64,000 bases of DNA from Pseudomonas gingeri (GTDB lineage: Bacteria > Pseudomonadota > Gammaproteobacteria > Pseudomonadales > Pseudomonadaceae). This document shows, one piece after another, positions 35,456 through 43,918 of this stretch. How positions within the stretch are numbered: position 1 is the first letter of the stretch; the number at the start of each line of letters is the position of its first letter. Position numbers and translations under genes: made by a program. Below the pieces are notes generated by a model. That model was not told the origin of the DNA. It saw only the letters and a list, made by a program, of their open reading frames with translations, and did no database searches. The stretch is taken from positions 62,001 through 126,000 of the forward strand of contig NZ_JACAPR010000016.1 in the NCBI RefSeq assembly GCF_013385635.1, given 5' to 3'.

Positions 35456-36367
35456 TCAGGACAATTGCACTGTCGACGGCAAGCTGTTCAGAACACCCTC
35501 CATATGCGCAATAAACGCCCGCGCCTTGGCGCTGGCCATTCGGCCCGTCGGTGTCACGGCCCACAGTTCCCTGGGCGGTAGTTGCCAGTCGTTCAGCACC
35601 GCCCTGATCTCGCCCGTGGCCAATTCCGGCATGAACATCCATTCGGCGGTCATGGCCAAACCGTGATGATTGAGGACACCGGCACGCACGCCTTCCGAAG
35701 AACTGACGCGCAGGCGTCCATGCGCGACGACGGGCTGTTGCCGAGCGCCCTGGCTGAAGTTCCAGTGAGTGCTTTCCCCCAGGCTATAGATCACGGCCTG
35801 GTGACGCAGGATGTCCAGTGGTGTTTTCGGCTCGCCGAAACGCTCGAAGTAAGCGGGAGTGCCGAAAACCCGGCTGGGGCTTTGGCCGATCCGGCGGGCG
35901 GTAAGGCTGGAGTCGCCCAGTTTGCCGTTGCCGATGCGCAAGGCCACGTCGATGCCCGCCTCCATCAGGTTGAGAATGCGGTCGTCGAGCACGACGTCGA
36001 CATTCAGGCCCGGATGCCGATCCAGAAACGCAGCCAGATGAGGAATGATGTACATCCGTGCGAAAGTCACGCCGGCGCTGACACGCAGGTTGCCCGACAG
36101 GCCCGCACCGGCACCGCGGGCGGCATCCTCGGCTTCGTTGGCATGGTCGATGGCATGCCTGGCCTGTTCGTAGAACGCCAGGCCCGCTTCGGTGGGTGTC
36201 AGGCCACGGGTGGAGCGCAATACCAGGCGCACCTTCAGGTGGGCTTCCAGTTGCGCCACGCTTTTCGACACGGCGGGCTGGCCGATCCCCAGGCGTCTGG
36301 CGGCCGCCGAGAACGAGCCGGTTTCCACGACGTGGACGAAGGTTTCCATGGCGGTGAGACGGTCCAT
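35456..36367 (-). CDS. LysR-family transcriptional regulator
   Basis: A 303-residue regulator from the ATG at 36367 (AAGGAC upstream). The N-terminal helix-turn-helix is 'GSFSAAARRLGIGQPAVSKS', followed by the linker helix and a two-lobed inducer-binding domain ('IPHLAAFLDRHPGLNVDVVL'). It resembles the CrgA/DsdC-like 'single-promoter' LysR proteins of Pseudomonas. It lies 40 bases downstream of the MFS transporter on the same strand, so it may be co-transcribed with, and control, that transporter. No operator was identified. Confidence 0.93.
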   Translation of the reverse strand: MDRLTAMETFVHVVETGSFSAAARRLGIGQPAVSKSVAQLEAHLKVRLVLRSTRGLTPTEAGLAFYEQARHAIDHANEAEDAARGAGAGLSGNLRVSAGVTFARMYIIPHLAAFLDRHPGLNVDVVLDDRILNLMEAGIDVALRIGNGKLGDSSLTARRIGQSPSRVFGTPAYFERFGEPKTPLDILRHQAVIYSLGESTHWNFSQGARQQPVVAHGRLRVSSSEGVRAGVLNHHGLAMTAEWMFMPELATGEIRAVLNDWQLPPRELWAVTPTGRMASAKARAFIAHMEGVLNSLPSTVQLS

Positions 36368-36407
36368 CGGGAGTCCTTTGGGTTCACGGAGCGAGCATCG
36401 AACAGCC

Positions 36408-37616
36408 TCAAGGGGCCTGGCTATCCAGTGTAATCCCCGAGGCTTGCCTGGGCACACTCAGGAACCGTAACAACGCCACCAGCGGAAGCGCGCTGCCCAC
36501 CAGCATCACGCCCAACCAACCACCGTGCTCATACACGCTGCTGGCGATCGCCGAGCCAAAGGCGCCGCCGACAAAGATGCTGGTCATGTACAGCGCGTTC
36601 AACCGACCGCGACTGTTGGCGTCGAGGGCGTAAACCGCCCGTTGACCGAGGACCATGTTCATCTGTACACAGAAATCCAGGACCACGCCGGTCACCGTCA
36701 GGCCGATCACGCTATACAGCGGGTGGACCAGGGCAGGAAGGAAACTCAGCGCGGCAAAAATCATCGCCAGCAGCGAAGCCCGATGAGTATGACCCGCATC
36801 GGCCAGGCGACCGGCGATGGGCGCGGCCACGGCACCGATAGCACCGACCAGGGCAAAAATCGCGATCTGGGTCTGGCTCAAGCCATGGTTGCGGATCAAC
36901 TCCAGCGGCACGGCGGTCCAGAACAGGCTGAAGGTGGCAAACATGCAACCGTGATAGAACGCGCGCTGACGCAGCACCGGTTGCCGACGCAACAGCGTGC
37001 CCAGGGAGCGCAGCAACTGCCCATAGCTGGCCGAGTGATCCGGCTGGCGCCTGGCGATGGTCAGCAACAGTACCAGGCTGATAAAGATCATCACCGCCGC
37101 CGCCGCCATGAACATCGCGCGCCAGCCGAAGTGATCGGCCACCACGCTGGACACCGGCCGCGCCAGCAGGATGCCCAGCAGCAGGCCGCTCATGATGCTG
37201 CCCAGCACACGACCACGGGACTCGGCAGGTGCCAGGTGCGCCGCCAGCGGGATCAGGATCTGCACGGCAACCGAGCTGAAACCGATCAGCAGCGACACCA
37301 GCAGGAACAGGTTCGGCTGCTCGGTGAAAGCCGCCCCCAGCAGGCTGACGATGGCCACCAGGTTGGTGATGATCATCAAGCGGCGGTTTTCCAGCAGGTC
37401 GGCCAGCGGCACCAGGAAGAACAGGCCCAGGGCGTAACCGATCTGGGTCAGGGATACGATCAGGCTGGCCAGGGCCGGGGTCAGACCGATATCCGGGGCG
37501 ATCAGGTCGATGATCGGTTGCGTGTAGTAGATATTGGCGACGATGGCGCCACTGCAAAACGCGAACAGCATCACCCGGCCCCGGGTCATGCCTGTTGCTT
37601 GTGGAGTAGCGCTCAT
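36408..37616 (-). CDS. MFS transporter
   Basis: A 402-residue major-facilitator protein from the ATG at 37616; the frame opens earlier but without a better ribosome-binding site (GAGAAAG precedes 37616). It has 12 hydrophobic helices, motif-A-like 'VPLADLLENRRLM' between TM2 and TM3, and 'GRVLGSIMSGLLLGILLARP' in the motif-C region typical of drug:H+ antiporters (DHA1). The likely role is export of a toxic or metabolic compound. It sits between a TetR and a LysR gene on the same strand; either may regulate it. Confidence 0.9.
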   Translation of the reverse strand: MSATPQATGMTRGRVMLFAFCSGAIVANIYYTQPIIDLIAPDIGLTPALASLIVSLTQIGYALGLFFLVPLADLLENRRLMIITNLVAIVSLLGAAFTEQPNLFLLVSLLIGFSSVAVQILIPLAAHLAPAESRGRVLGSIMSGLLLGILLARPVSSVVADHFGWRAMFMAAAAVMIFISLVLLLTIARRQPDHSASYGQLLRSLGTLLRRQPVLRQRAFYHGCMFATFSLFWTAVPLELIRNHGLSQTQIAIFALVGAIGAVAAPIAGRLADAGHTHRASLLAMIFAALSFLPALVHPLYSVIGLTVTGVVLDFCVQMNMVLGQRAVYALDANSRGRLNALYMTSIFVGGAFGSAIASSVYEHGGWLGVMLVGSALPLVALLRFLSVPRQASGITLDSQAP

Positions 37617-37757
37617 GGCTTTCTCATCAAAGCGAAGAAGTGGGATGAGCGAGAGTAATGACAAGGCAGACGCCGGAGTAGAGAGCTGGCGGTGATATCA
37701 CCCATGCCGAACATGCATGGCTGAATGTCCCCTGGCAGCCAGATCAACTACCCGTGA

Positions 37758-38357
37758 TCACGACGCCTTGCGAAGAAACGCCCTGACCGCATCGAGTACC
37801 TCTGCCGAAAGCGGCGCCTCGCCGGCGGCCCGGGCCATGGTCATGGCCCCGACCATCAAGGCGTATTCGACCAATGCGGTTTGTCGGCCGGCGACTGCAC
37901 TTTCGGCTGAGCCATCGCCCTCGACGGTAGTGGCGTAAGTCGAGATCAGCGCCTCCAGCCCTCGGAGAAAGGTCTGGTGAACCGCGGACCGCGAATCTTC
38001 ATGGGCCATCTCCGCGGAAAACGCGACCACCGGACAGGTGTCCTGATGCTGTTCGAGCTTGCTGTCCGCCAGGTAATGGTCGATGAGCGTCTGTCGGGCG
38101 CGGTTCTTTTCCGGGTGCGCCGCGATCTTCTCGCACCAGCCGCTGACCGACTGCTCGAACGCCTGGGCACAGGCCTCATTGGCCAGCGCTTCCTTCGAGG
38201 CAAAGTGGCCATAGAAGCCGCCATGAGTCAGCCCCGACTCATGCATCACTTCAGACAAGCTGACACTCTGGAAACCGCGCTCGCGGAACAACCGCGTCGC
38301 CGTCTGCGTGATCTTGACCCGGTTGAGCTCAGACTGTGCACGGGAAACTCTGGGCAT
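37758..38357 (-). CDS. TetR-family transcriptional regulator
   Basis: A 199-residue repressor beginning 'MPRVSRAQSELNRVKI' at the ATG at 38357, with GAGAGG upstream. The helix-turn-helix is 'LSEVMHESGLTHGGFYGHF', then a C-terminal ligand-binding helical domain with 'DTCPVVAFSAEMAHED'. Close relatives often regulate adjacent reductases and exporters in response to electrophiles. Its neighbours are an aldo/keto reductase upstream and an MFS transporter downstream, all on the minus strand, consistent with such a detoxification unit. Confidence 0.93.
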   Translation of the reverse strand: MPRVSRAQSELNRVKITQTATRLFRERGFQSVSLSEVMHESGLTHGGFYGHFASKEALANEACAQAFEQSVSGWCEKIAAHPEKNRARQTLIDHYLADSKLEQHQDTCPVVAFSAEMAHEDSRSAVHQTFLRGLEALISTYATTVEGDGSAESAVAGRQTALVEYALMVGAMTMARAAGEAPLSAEVLDAVRAFLRKAS

Positions 38358-38433
38358 GACGACCTCTCTTAAATCAATTTCCACCTTCATGGTCCAGGAA
38401 AGGGAGAGTCCCGGTGACCTCTCCCTCCTCGGC

Positions 38434-39429
38434 TCACTTCTCGGCAGGCGTTGGTGCGTTCACGGAAATAAACCCTTGTGCCTTCATTGCCAGCCAGAAC
38501 TGCGGATCGATCGTAGCTTCGATGGCTCGCGCATCTTCGGCAATCCGCGAAGGTCGGCTGGCACCCGGAATGACCGCGGCCACCAACGGGTTGGCCAACG
38601 CGAACTGCAACGCCGCCGCCTTGATATCGACGTTGTACTGTCGGGCGAGCTCATGGATACGCCGGACCTTCTCCAGCATCTCGGCAGACGCCGGCTGATA
38701 CTCGAAGTGCGTACCGCCCACCAGCACGCCCGAGCTATAGGGGCCGCCGGTAATGAACTCGGCGCCTTTGGCGCTGGCCTTGGCAAACAGTCGCTGCAGA
38801 GGCTGTTCGTGATCGAGCAGAGTATAACGACCGGCCAGCAGGAAACCGTCCGGGCGGAACTCATCGAGGTCCAGGGTCAGTTCGCAGGGTTCGACACGGT
38901 TTACACCCAGCCCCCAGGCCTTGATCACACCTTGTTCCTTGAGGCTGGCAAGCACACGGAATGCCCCGGTGCGCGCGATATTGAAGTGCTCGATCCATTG
39001 GTCGCCATGGGCGTCCTGCGCGACATCATGAACGAACACGATATCCAGGCGATCGGTGCCGAGCCGTTGCAGGCTGCCCTCGATCGAACGCAGGGTCGCA
39101 TCCGCGGAATAGTCGGTGAGCATCTTGTTGGGATTGCCCAGGCTGAACGGCCCCGAGCGGGAGGCGTCATGGACTTCGTCGGAGATCGGTCGCCCCACTT
39201 TTGTGCTCAGGGTGTAATCGTCGCGTCTATAGTTGCTCAGGGCGCTGCCAAGGCGGCTTTCGGACAGGCCGGCACCGTACAGCGGCGCGGTGTCGAAAAA
39301 GCGCAGGCCATGGCTCCAGGCCGCCTCGACGGTGGCCACCGCCTCTTCTTCATCGATTGCGCGGAACATGTTACCCAGCGGCGCGGTGCCAAAGCCCAGT
39401 TGGCCGATGATCTTGTCTTTGAGACTCAT
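38434..39429 (-). CDS. Aldo/keto reductase (D-threo-aldose dehydrogenase-like)
   Basis: A 331-residue (beta/alpha)8 NAD(P)H oxidoreductase from the ATG at 39429 (CCGGAG upstream). The catalytic tetrad is visible: Asp in 'FFDTAPLYGAG', the Tyr in the same motif, Lys in 'LSTKVGRPI' and His in 'DIVFVHDV'. The motif arrangement resembles the pyridoxal 4-dehydrogenase/L-fucose or D-threo-aldose dehydrogenase group. The substrate is unknown. It is divergent from a tautomerase gene across an AT-rich gap with palindromes and is followed on its own strand by the TetR gene. Confidence 0.9.
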   Translation of the reverse strand: MSLKDKIIGQLGFGTAPLGNMFRAIDEEEAVATVEAAWSHGLRFFDTAPLYGAGLSESRLGSALSNYRRDDYTLSTKVGRPISDEVHDASRSGPFSLGNPNKMLTDYSADATLRSIEGSLQRLGTDRLDIVFVHDVAQDAHGDQWIEHFNIARTGAFRVLASLKEQGVIKAWGLGVNRVEPCELTLDLDEFRPDGFLLAGRYTLLDHEQPLQRLFAKASAKGAEFITGGPYSSGVLVGGTHFEYQPASAEMLEKVRRIHELARQYNVDIKAAALQFALANPLVAAVIPGASRPSRIAEDARAIEATIDPQFWLAMKAQGFISVNAPTPAEK

Positions 39430-39501
39430 GAAAAACTCCGGTTTCACGTAGAGGGTCAGGATTGACTGATCAGGTTTTCGCCTCAAATAATACATGATGA
39501 A

Positions 39502-39537
39502 AAACATCTATTCAATAAATGTTAATTAACATCTATT
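39502..39537. promoter_or_regulatory. AT-rich palindrome and direct repeats, candidate operator
   Basis: A perfect 14-bp palindrome, ATGTTAATTAACAT, lies at 39519-39532, and AACATCTATT occurs twice (39502-39511, 39528-39537). It sits in the divergent gap between the aldo/keto reductase and the tautomerase. The nearby TetR or LysR protein is a plausible binder. Confidence 0.45.
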
Positions 39538-39658
39538 ATATGAAAACCGGGACCGGGGTTTCGAGAGACGCTTGAGAAGCAGAAACCCAGACCGGGTTCC
39601 GGATACGTGCCATTGAATGTTTGGCCGTACACCCCACCGACACAAAGAGGATCGACCC

Positions 39659-40051
39659 ATGCCTTTAGTCAGAATCGATGTCGCTGCCGACACCAGCACC
39701 GAAACCGTTGCAGCCATCAGTGATGTCGTCTACCAGGCTATGTTGCAGACCGCCAATGTCCCTGAGCACGACAAATTCCAGATCATCAATCGCCATGCTG
39801 GAGATGAGCTGGTCTATCCCGCTGCCGGTTATCTCGGCGTGACCTACACGCCGAACATCGTCTTTATCCAGGTGACCTGGAATGCGGGCCGGACGATCGA
39901 GGTCAAGAAGGCCTTCTACAAGGCGATCGCCGAAGGTATCCACGCCAGGACCGGACTGCGCAAGGAGGATGTGTGGATCAGCCTGGTGGATGTGAAGCGC
40001 GAGGACTGGTCGTTCGGCAACGGCGAGATGCAGTACGCGCCGACGGAGTAA
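39659..40051 (+). CDS. Tautomerase-family protein
   Basis: A 130-residue protein starting 'MPLVRIDVAADTSTETV' at the ATG at 39659 (AGAGG upstream). Removal of Met would expose the N-terminal Pro that is the general base in the 4-oxalocrotonate tautomerase/MIF superfamily. The two-repeat length and 'VKKAFYKAIAEGIHARTGLR' fit the long, fused-repeat type. The substrate is unknown. It is divergent from the aldo/keto reductase and probably shares its regulation. Confidence 0.9.
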   Translation: MPLVRIDVAADTSTETVAAISDVVYQAMLQTANVPEHDKFQIINRHAGDELVYPAAGYLGVTYTPNIVFIQVTWNAGRTIEVKKAFYKAIAEGIHARTGLRKEDVWISLVDVKREDWSFGNGEMQYAPTE

Positions 40052-40063
40052 GACGGATAAGCT

Positions 40064-40086
40064 GACGCGCCCGCTATGGGCGCGTC
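40064..40086. terminator. Hairpin between convergent genes
   Basis: The 9-bp GC-rich arms GACGCGCCC/GGGCGCGTC surround GCTAT, between the convergent tautomerase and DMT-transporter genes. There is no T tract, so strength as a terminator is uncertain. Confidence 0.55.
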
Positions 40087-40092
40087 CTGCCT

Positions 40093-41133
40093 TCAGTGGC
40101 GGTGCCGGTGATGGATATCCGGGAAGTGCGCATGGCTGTGGCGAATCGGCGCATGCTCATGGGCATGACTGTGAGGCTCCCCCGCGTCCCACACAAAGTC
40201 ATGCGCGTGCTGATGATGCTCGTCATGCACATGACGGTGGGTGTGCTGGAGTGGATCGTGCTGATGCTCGTGGACATGGTGCTCCATCAGATGAATCCAC
40301 ACGCCGAGAGCCATCAGCGCCGCCGCAATCCAGAACAGCAGCGACACCGACTCGCCCAGCCACACGATGGCGATCACCGCCCCGAGAAACGGCGCCGTGG
40401 AAAAATACGCACCCGTGCGGGCGCTGCCGAGCCCACGCAACGCCAGCACAAACAGCACCAGGCTGACGCCATAGCCGAGAAAGCCCAGCAACAGGGTTGG
40501 CGCCAGCACCGGCAGCGCCGGCAACCGAGCCCCGATGGCCAGGGCCAGGACACAATTGACACTGCCCGCCGCCAGGCCCTTGAGCCCGGCGATAAACAGC
40601 GCGTCGGAGGCGGAGACTTTGCGGGTCAGGTTGTTATCGATGGCCCAGCACAGGCAGGCGAACGCCACGGCCAACGGCCCTGTCCAGTCCTGGACGGTCG
40701 CGGCCTGCCGCGGCCATGACAGGACCAGGCTACCCAACACAATGGCGATCATGCCGATCACGATCCGCCGATCAGCGTTCTCCCTGAACACGACCCAGGC
40801 CAGCACGGCAGTGAGCACCGACTCCAGGTTGAGCATCAGCGAGGCCGTCGCCCCGGAGGTATGACCCAGACCGAACATCAGCGCCACCGGACCCAGCACA
40901 CCACCAAAGGCAATCGCGCTGATCAACCACGGCCACTCCCCGCGAGTCAGCCCGCTCTTGCGCCAGCCGCGATCACGGACAACACGCACAACGGCCAGGC
41001 CAAGGCCGCTGCCGAGATACAACAGGCCTGCCAGCAGGACGGGAGACATCCCCACCCCGAGCCACTTGGCGAGCGGAGTGCTGGCGCCGAACAGGGCGGC
41101 GGCGGCCAATGCGTAGAGCATGCTCGGTTTCAT
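40093..41133 (-). CDS. DMT/EamA-family transporter with His-rich C-terminal tail
   Basis: A 346-residue protein. Residues 1-283 form ten hydrophobic helices with two EamA repeats ('LMLNLESVLTAVLAWVVFRE' and 'YFSTAPFLGAVIAIVWLGES'). Residues 285-346 are a tail with 24 His in 62 positions (for example 'HTHRHVHDEHHQHAHD'), which should bind Zn, Ni, Co or Cu. EamA proteins usually export metabolites; the tail suggests metal export or metal-controlled activity. The gene is monocistronic and convergent with the tautomerase. Confidence 0.9.
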   Translation of the reverse strand: MKPSMLYALAAAALFGASTPLAKWLGVGMSPVLLAGLLYLGSGLGLAVVRVVRDRGWRKSGLTRGEWPWLISAIAFGGVLGPVALMFGLGHTSGATASLMLNLESVLTAVLAWVVFRENADRRIVIGMIAIVLGSLVLSWPRQAATVQDWTGPLAVAFACLCWAIDNNLTRKVSASDALFIAGLKGLAAGSVNCVLALAIGARLPALPVLAPTLLLGFLGYGVSLVLFVLALRGLGSARTGAYFSTAPFLGAVIAIVWLGESVSLLFWIAAALMALGVWIHLMEHHVHEHQHDPLQHTHRHVHDEHHQHAHDFVWDAGEPHSHAHEHAPIRHSHAHFPDIHHRHRH

Positions 41134-41206
41134 CGGGAAGGACCTTTGTCGTGATGGGGATAATCATAGGGCCAGAGGCTACGGATCAATCGAGTCGTCG
41201 TACCTT

Positions 41207-42301
41207 TCAGCGACTGTTCTTCAACCCGCGTCGAGCCTCGTGCCGCTCCAGCGCCAATTCGATCAGCCGGCTTACCAGCTCGCTATAGCCCATTCCCGCC
41301 GCCTGCCACAGCTTGGGGTACATGCTGATACGGGTGAACCCCGGCAGCGAATTGACCTCGTTGATCAGCACTTCGCCGCTGTCGGTCAGGAACACGTCGA
41401 CCCGTGCCAGTCCGGAACACCCCAGCACCTGGAATGCCTCGATCGCCTGGGCACGGATGCGCTCGCAGGCCTCCTCGCTGATCGCCGCCGGCACCACCAC
41501 TTCGGCGGCCTGGGCGTCGATATACTTGCTGTCATAGGAGTAGAAGCCGCTGCGCACGACGATCTCGCCGCAACCACTGGCCACCGGTTGATCATTGCCA
41601 AGGATCGCGCACTCGATTTCCCGGCCGCTGACCGCCGACTCGATCAACACCTTTTCATCGAAACCCAAGGCCAGTGCCAGTGCCTCCTGGTACTCAGCGG
41701 CGGTCTGTACCTTGCTCACACCTACCGAGGAACCCTGGTTCGCCGGCTTGATGAACATCGGCAGGCCCAACATCGCCTGCGCCTTCTCGAAGTCCACCCG
41801 CGCGGCCGTTGCCCGGTTCACCGTAATAAACGGCGTCACCGCCAGGCCGGCATCACGCAGCAGGCGCTTGCTGACGTCCTTGTCCATGCACACCGCCGAA
41901 CCCAGCACGTCGGAGCCGACAAAGGGCAGGTCCGCCATGCGCAACAGACCTTGCAGGCAGCCATCCTCACCCAGGGTGCCGTGGACAATCGGGAAGATCA
42001 CGTCAACCTGTTCCAGCAGGGCCTGGTTACCGGTCTCGACCAGTTGCCCGCCGGCCTTGCCCGGCACCACCGCCAGCTCCCGATTGGACTGGTTGAGGGC
42101 AATCAATGCCGGGTTCTGCGCGTTGATCAGGTAGTTGGAGCTGTCGTTGAGATGCCAGCCGCCCTGCTTGTCGATACCGATCAGGATCGGTTCGAAGCGC
42201 TCGCGATCCAGCGCGTCGACCACATTTTTTGCCGATTGCAGCGACACTTCATGCTCCGCGCCCAGCCCACCGAAAATAATCCCGACTCGCAACTTGCCCA
42301 T
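41207..42301 (-). CDS. ddlA: D-alanine--D-alanine ligase
   Basis: Ddl joins two D-Ala for the peptidoglycan stem peptide, using ATP. The 364-residue ATP-grasp protein starts 'MGKLRVGIIFGGLGAEHEVS'. It has 'VHGTLGEDGCLQGLL', 'MFIKPANQGSSVGVSKV' and the metal/ATP motif 'EVLINEVNSLPGFTRISMYP'. Length and motifs match the DdlA rather than DdlB type. Two overlapping ATGs exist (42304 and 42301); GAGG spacing favours 42301. It is outside the mur/fts cluster and divergent from a pgeF-like gene, which is also linked to peptidoglycan fidelity. Confidence 0.95.
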   Translation of the reverse strand: MGKLRVGIIFGGLGAEHEVSLQSAKNVVDALDRERFEPILIGIDKQGGWHLNDSSNYLINAQNPALIALNQSNRELAVVPGKAGGQLVETGNQALLEQVDVIFPIVHGTLGEDGCLQGLLRMADLPFVGSDVLGSAVCMDKDVSKRLLRDAGLAVTPFITVNRATAARVDFEKAQAMLGLPMFIKPANQGSSVGVSKVQTAAEYQEALALALGFDEKVLIESAVSGREIECAILGNDQPVASGCGEIVVRSGFYSYDSKYIDAQAAEVVVPAAISEEACERIRAQAIEAFQVLGCSGLARVDVFLTDSGEVLINEVNSLPGFTRISMYPKLWQAAGMGYSELVSRLIELALERHEARRGLKNSR

Positions 42302-42444
42302 CATCCGGCCTCGTGTCCAAAGTGTGTTTCCGGGAGCCATCTCCCTCTGTGCGCAGCCTATGCGCAAGGCGCCGATTTCGCATCCCCAAAATCATCAATC
42401 CGGGTATGCTGCGCACGATTCGAGCGACGGATGGAGCAGCCAGA

Positions 42445-43167
42445 GTGAGTGAATACGCCAACAACCTCAGCCAGATCCCGGGTATCCGCCACGGTTTCCT
42501 GGACCTGGGCAACGACGGCCTGCCCGCCGAGGTGTTCACCTGCAAACAGATTCACAGCGCGACGCTGATCGAGGCACCGGACAATCTGCCGGCCGGCTCA
42601 CTGCAAGGCGATGCCGTGTACACCGACGGAGAACGACCGGTTGCGGTGATCACCGCCGATTGCCTGCCGTTGCTGGTGGCCGCGGCGGACGGCTCCTTGG
42701 TGGCGGCCATTCATGGCGGCTGGAAAGGCCTGCAAGGCGGCATCATCGGCAATGCCATCGCACGTTTCGAGGCGCTGGAAATTCCCCGCCAGTCGCTGCG
42801 CATTGCCATCGGTCCGTCGATCAAAGCGTGCTGCTATGAAGTCAGCGAGTCGTTCGTGAATGAGTTGCAGGCGGCCCAGGGACATCTCTGGCAAACGAGT
42901 GCCGCACCATGGACGCGGGAGCAGCCGGCACCGGTTTCATCTCCCGCCATCACGCCTCCTGTGGCGCGACAGGCCGGCAGCTACTGGTTCGACTTGCAGG
43001 CCTATGCACTGCTGCTCCTGCGGGCCGCAGGGATCGCGGACTCACAGGTCGAAGTGAGTCCGGTATGTACCTATTGCTCGTCACCGGCGTTTGGCAGCTA
43101 CCGGCGCCGAACCCACGAAGCGGACGAGAGAAAGGCCTTCCAGTACTCCTGGATCAGCCGGGTCTGA
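42445..43167 (+). CDS. PgeF/YfiH-family protein (laccase-domain)
   Basis: The GTG at 42445, with GGAG upstream, gives 240 residues, the family length; the open frame from 42313 adds a non-family extension. Motifs are the metal-site 'TADCLPLLV' and 'IHGGWKGL', plus 'GPSIKACCYEV' and C-terminal 'CTYCSS...SYRR'. In E. coli PgeF removes L-Ser wrongly built into the stem peptide in place of L-Ala; other members are described as purine nucleosidases or phenol oxidases. The divergent ddlA supports a cell-wall role. Another copy next to rluD is usual in Pseudomonas, so this may be a paralogue. Confidence 0.88.
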   Translation: MSEYANNLSQIPGIRHGFLDLGNDGLPAEVFTCKQIHSATLIEAPDNLPAGSLQGDAVYTDGERPVAVITADCLPLLVAAADGSLVAAIHGGWKGLQGGIIGNAIARFEALEIPRQSLRIAIGPSIKACCYEVSESFVNELQAAQGHLWQTSAAPWTREQPAPVSSPAITPPVARQAGSYWFDLQAYALLLLRAAGIADSQVEVSPVCTYCSSPAFGSYRRRTHEADERKAFQYSWISRV

Positions 43168-43207
43168 CAGCAATGCCCGCAGCAATCCGGTCCATGGGGC
43201 TCGGAAC

Positions 43208-43666
43208 TCAATAGCCGTCATTCCAATGCACATTCACGGTCTGGGTTTTCTTGCCGTCAACCACGATGCTTTGCCGGTCCTCATGCCCCTCACGGCTGCT
43301 GACGATCTGGTATTTGCCCGCTGGCAACTTGACGTAGATCATCGGCCCGGCCTGGATCAGACTCAACACCGGCTCACCGCCGGCCCTGGTGATGGTCACG
43401 TTAACATCGGGCAGATATTCGTCCTTGGGCCCGGTGGAGGAAACGATATGCAGGTTGTAGCCGCGGGTCTGGATCAACGCCTGGGATTCATCCTGGCCAA
43501 TACCACCCGTCAGGTACTCCACGCCATTTTGCTGTTGTGGCGCCAGTTGCACCGCGTCCATGTTGATCGGTTCGTTGACGACGGGCGCAGCCAGCACCCT
43601 CGCAACGGTCACGGCCAATAGAACAGCAGCCAGCGCCGTGGGCCGGCAGAAACGAACAGAGATCAT
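43208..43666 (-). CDS. Exported hypothetical protein with a CarboxypepD-like domain
   Basis: A 152-residue protein from the ATG at 43666 (GGGGAG upstream) with a Sec signal ending near 'VARVLAAPVV'. The mature C-terminal half has strands like the carboxypeptidase-regulatory fold: 'LPDVNVTITRAGGEPVL', 'IYVKLPAGKYQIVSSREGHE', 'QSIVVDGKKTQTVNVHW'. Such small periplasmic beta-domains are common in Pseudomonas and lack an assigned role. It is convergent with the pgeF-like gene, separated by 40 bases. Confidence 0.78.
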   Translation of the reverse strand: MISVRFCRPTALAAVLLAVTVARVLAAPVVNEPINMDAVQLAPQQQNGVEYLTGGIGQDESQALIQTRGYNLHIVSSTGPKDEYLPDVNVTITRAGGEPVLSLIQAGPMIYVKLPAGKYQIVSSREGHEDRQSIVVDGKKTQTVNVHWNDGY

Positions 43667-43857
43667 GACAAACACTCCCCGGCCCTTGCAGGGCCCGAGC
43701 CTCACCCTTGCACAAGGGCAAATCGGCGCCCGGAGGAATACCGCCTGCCTTTGCCGCGGCCGACTACGCAGCCCTGCCGGTGGGCCAAGGGTGCGAGTGC
43801 GCCACCAGCCGGATTCAACTGCGTGAGTGTTACGTCTTGAGTTTAGTTTCTGTCATG

Positions 43858-43896
43858 AAAAAAACGCCCGATGCAGGGCATCAGGCGTCGTTTTTT
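43858..43896. terminator. Terminator downstream of the DyP peroxidase gene
   Basis: An 11-bp stem (one C/A mismatch) has loop AGG, with seven A on the left and six T on the right, so it works on the minus strand for the peroxidase gene and could work on both. Confidence 0.9.
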
Positions 43897-43918
43897 GCAG
43901 AACTGGAAATGTTTTCGT

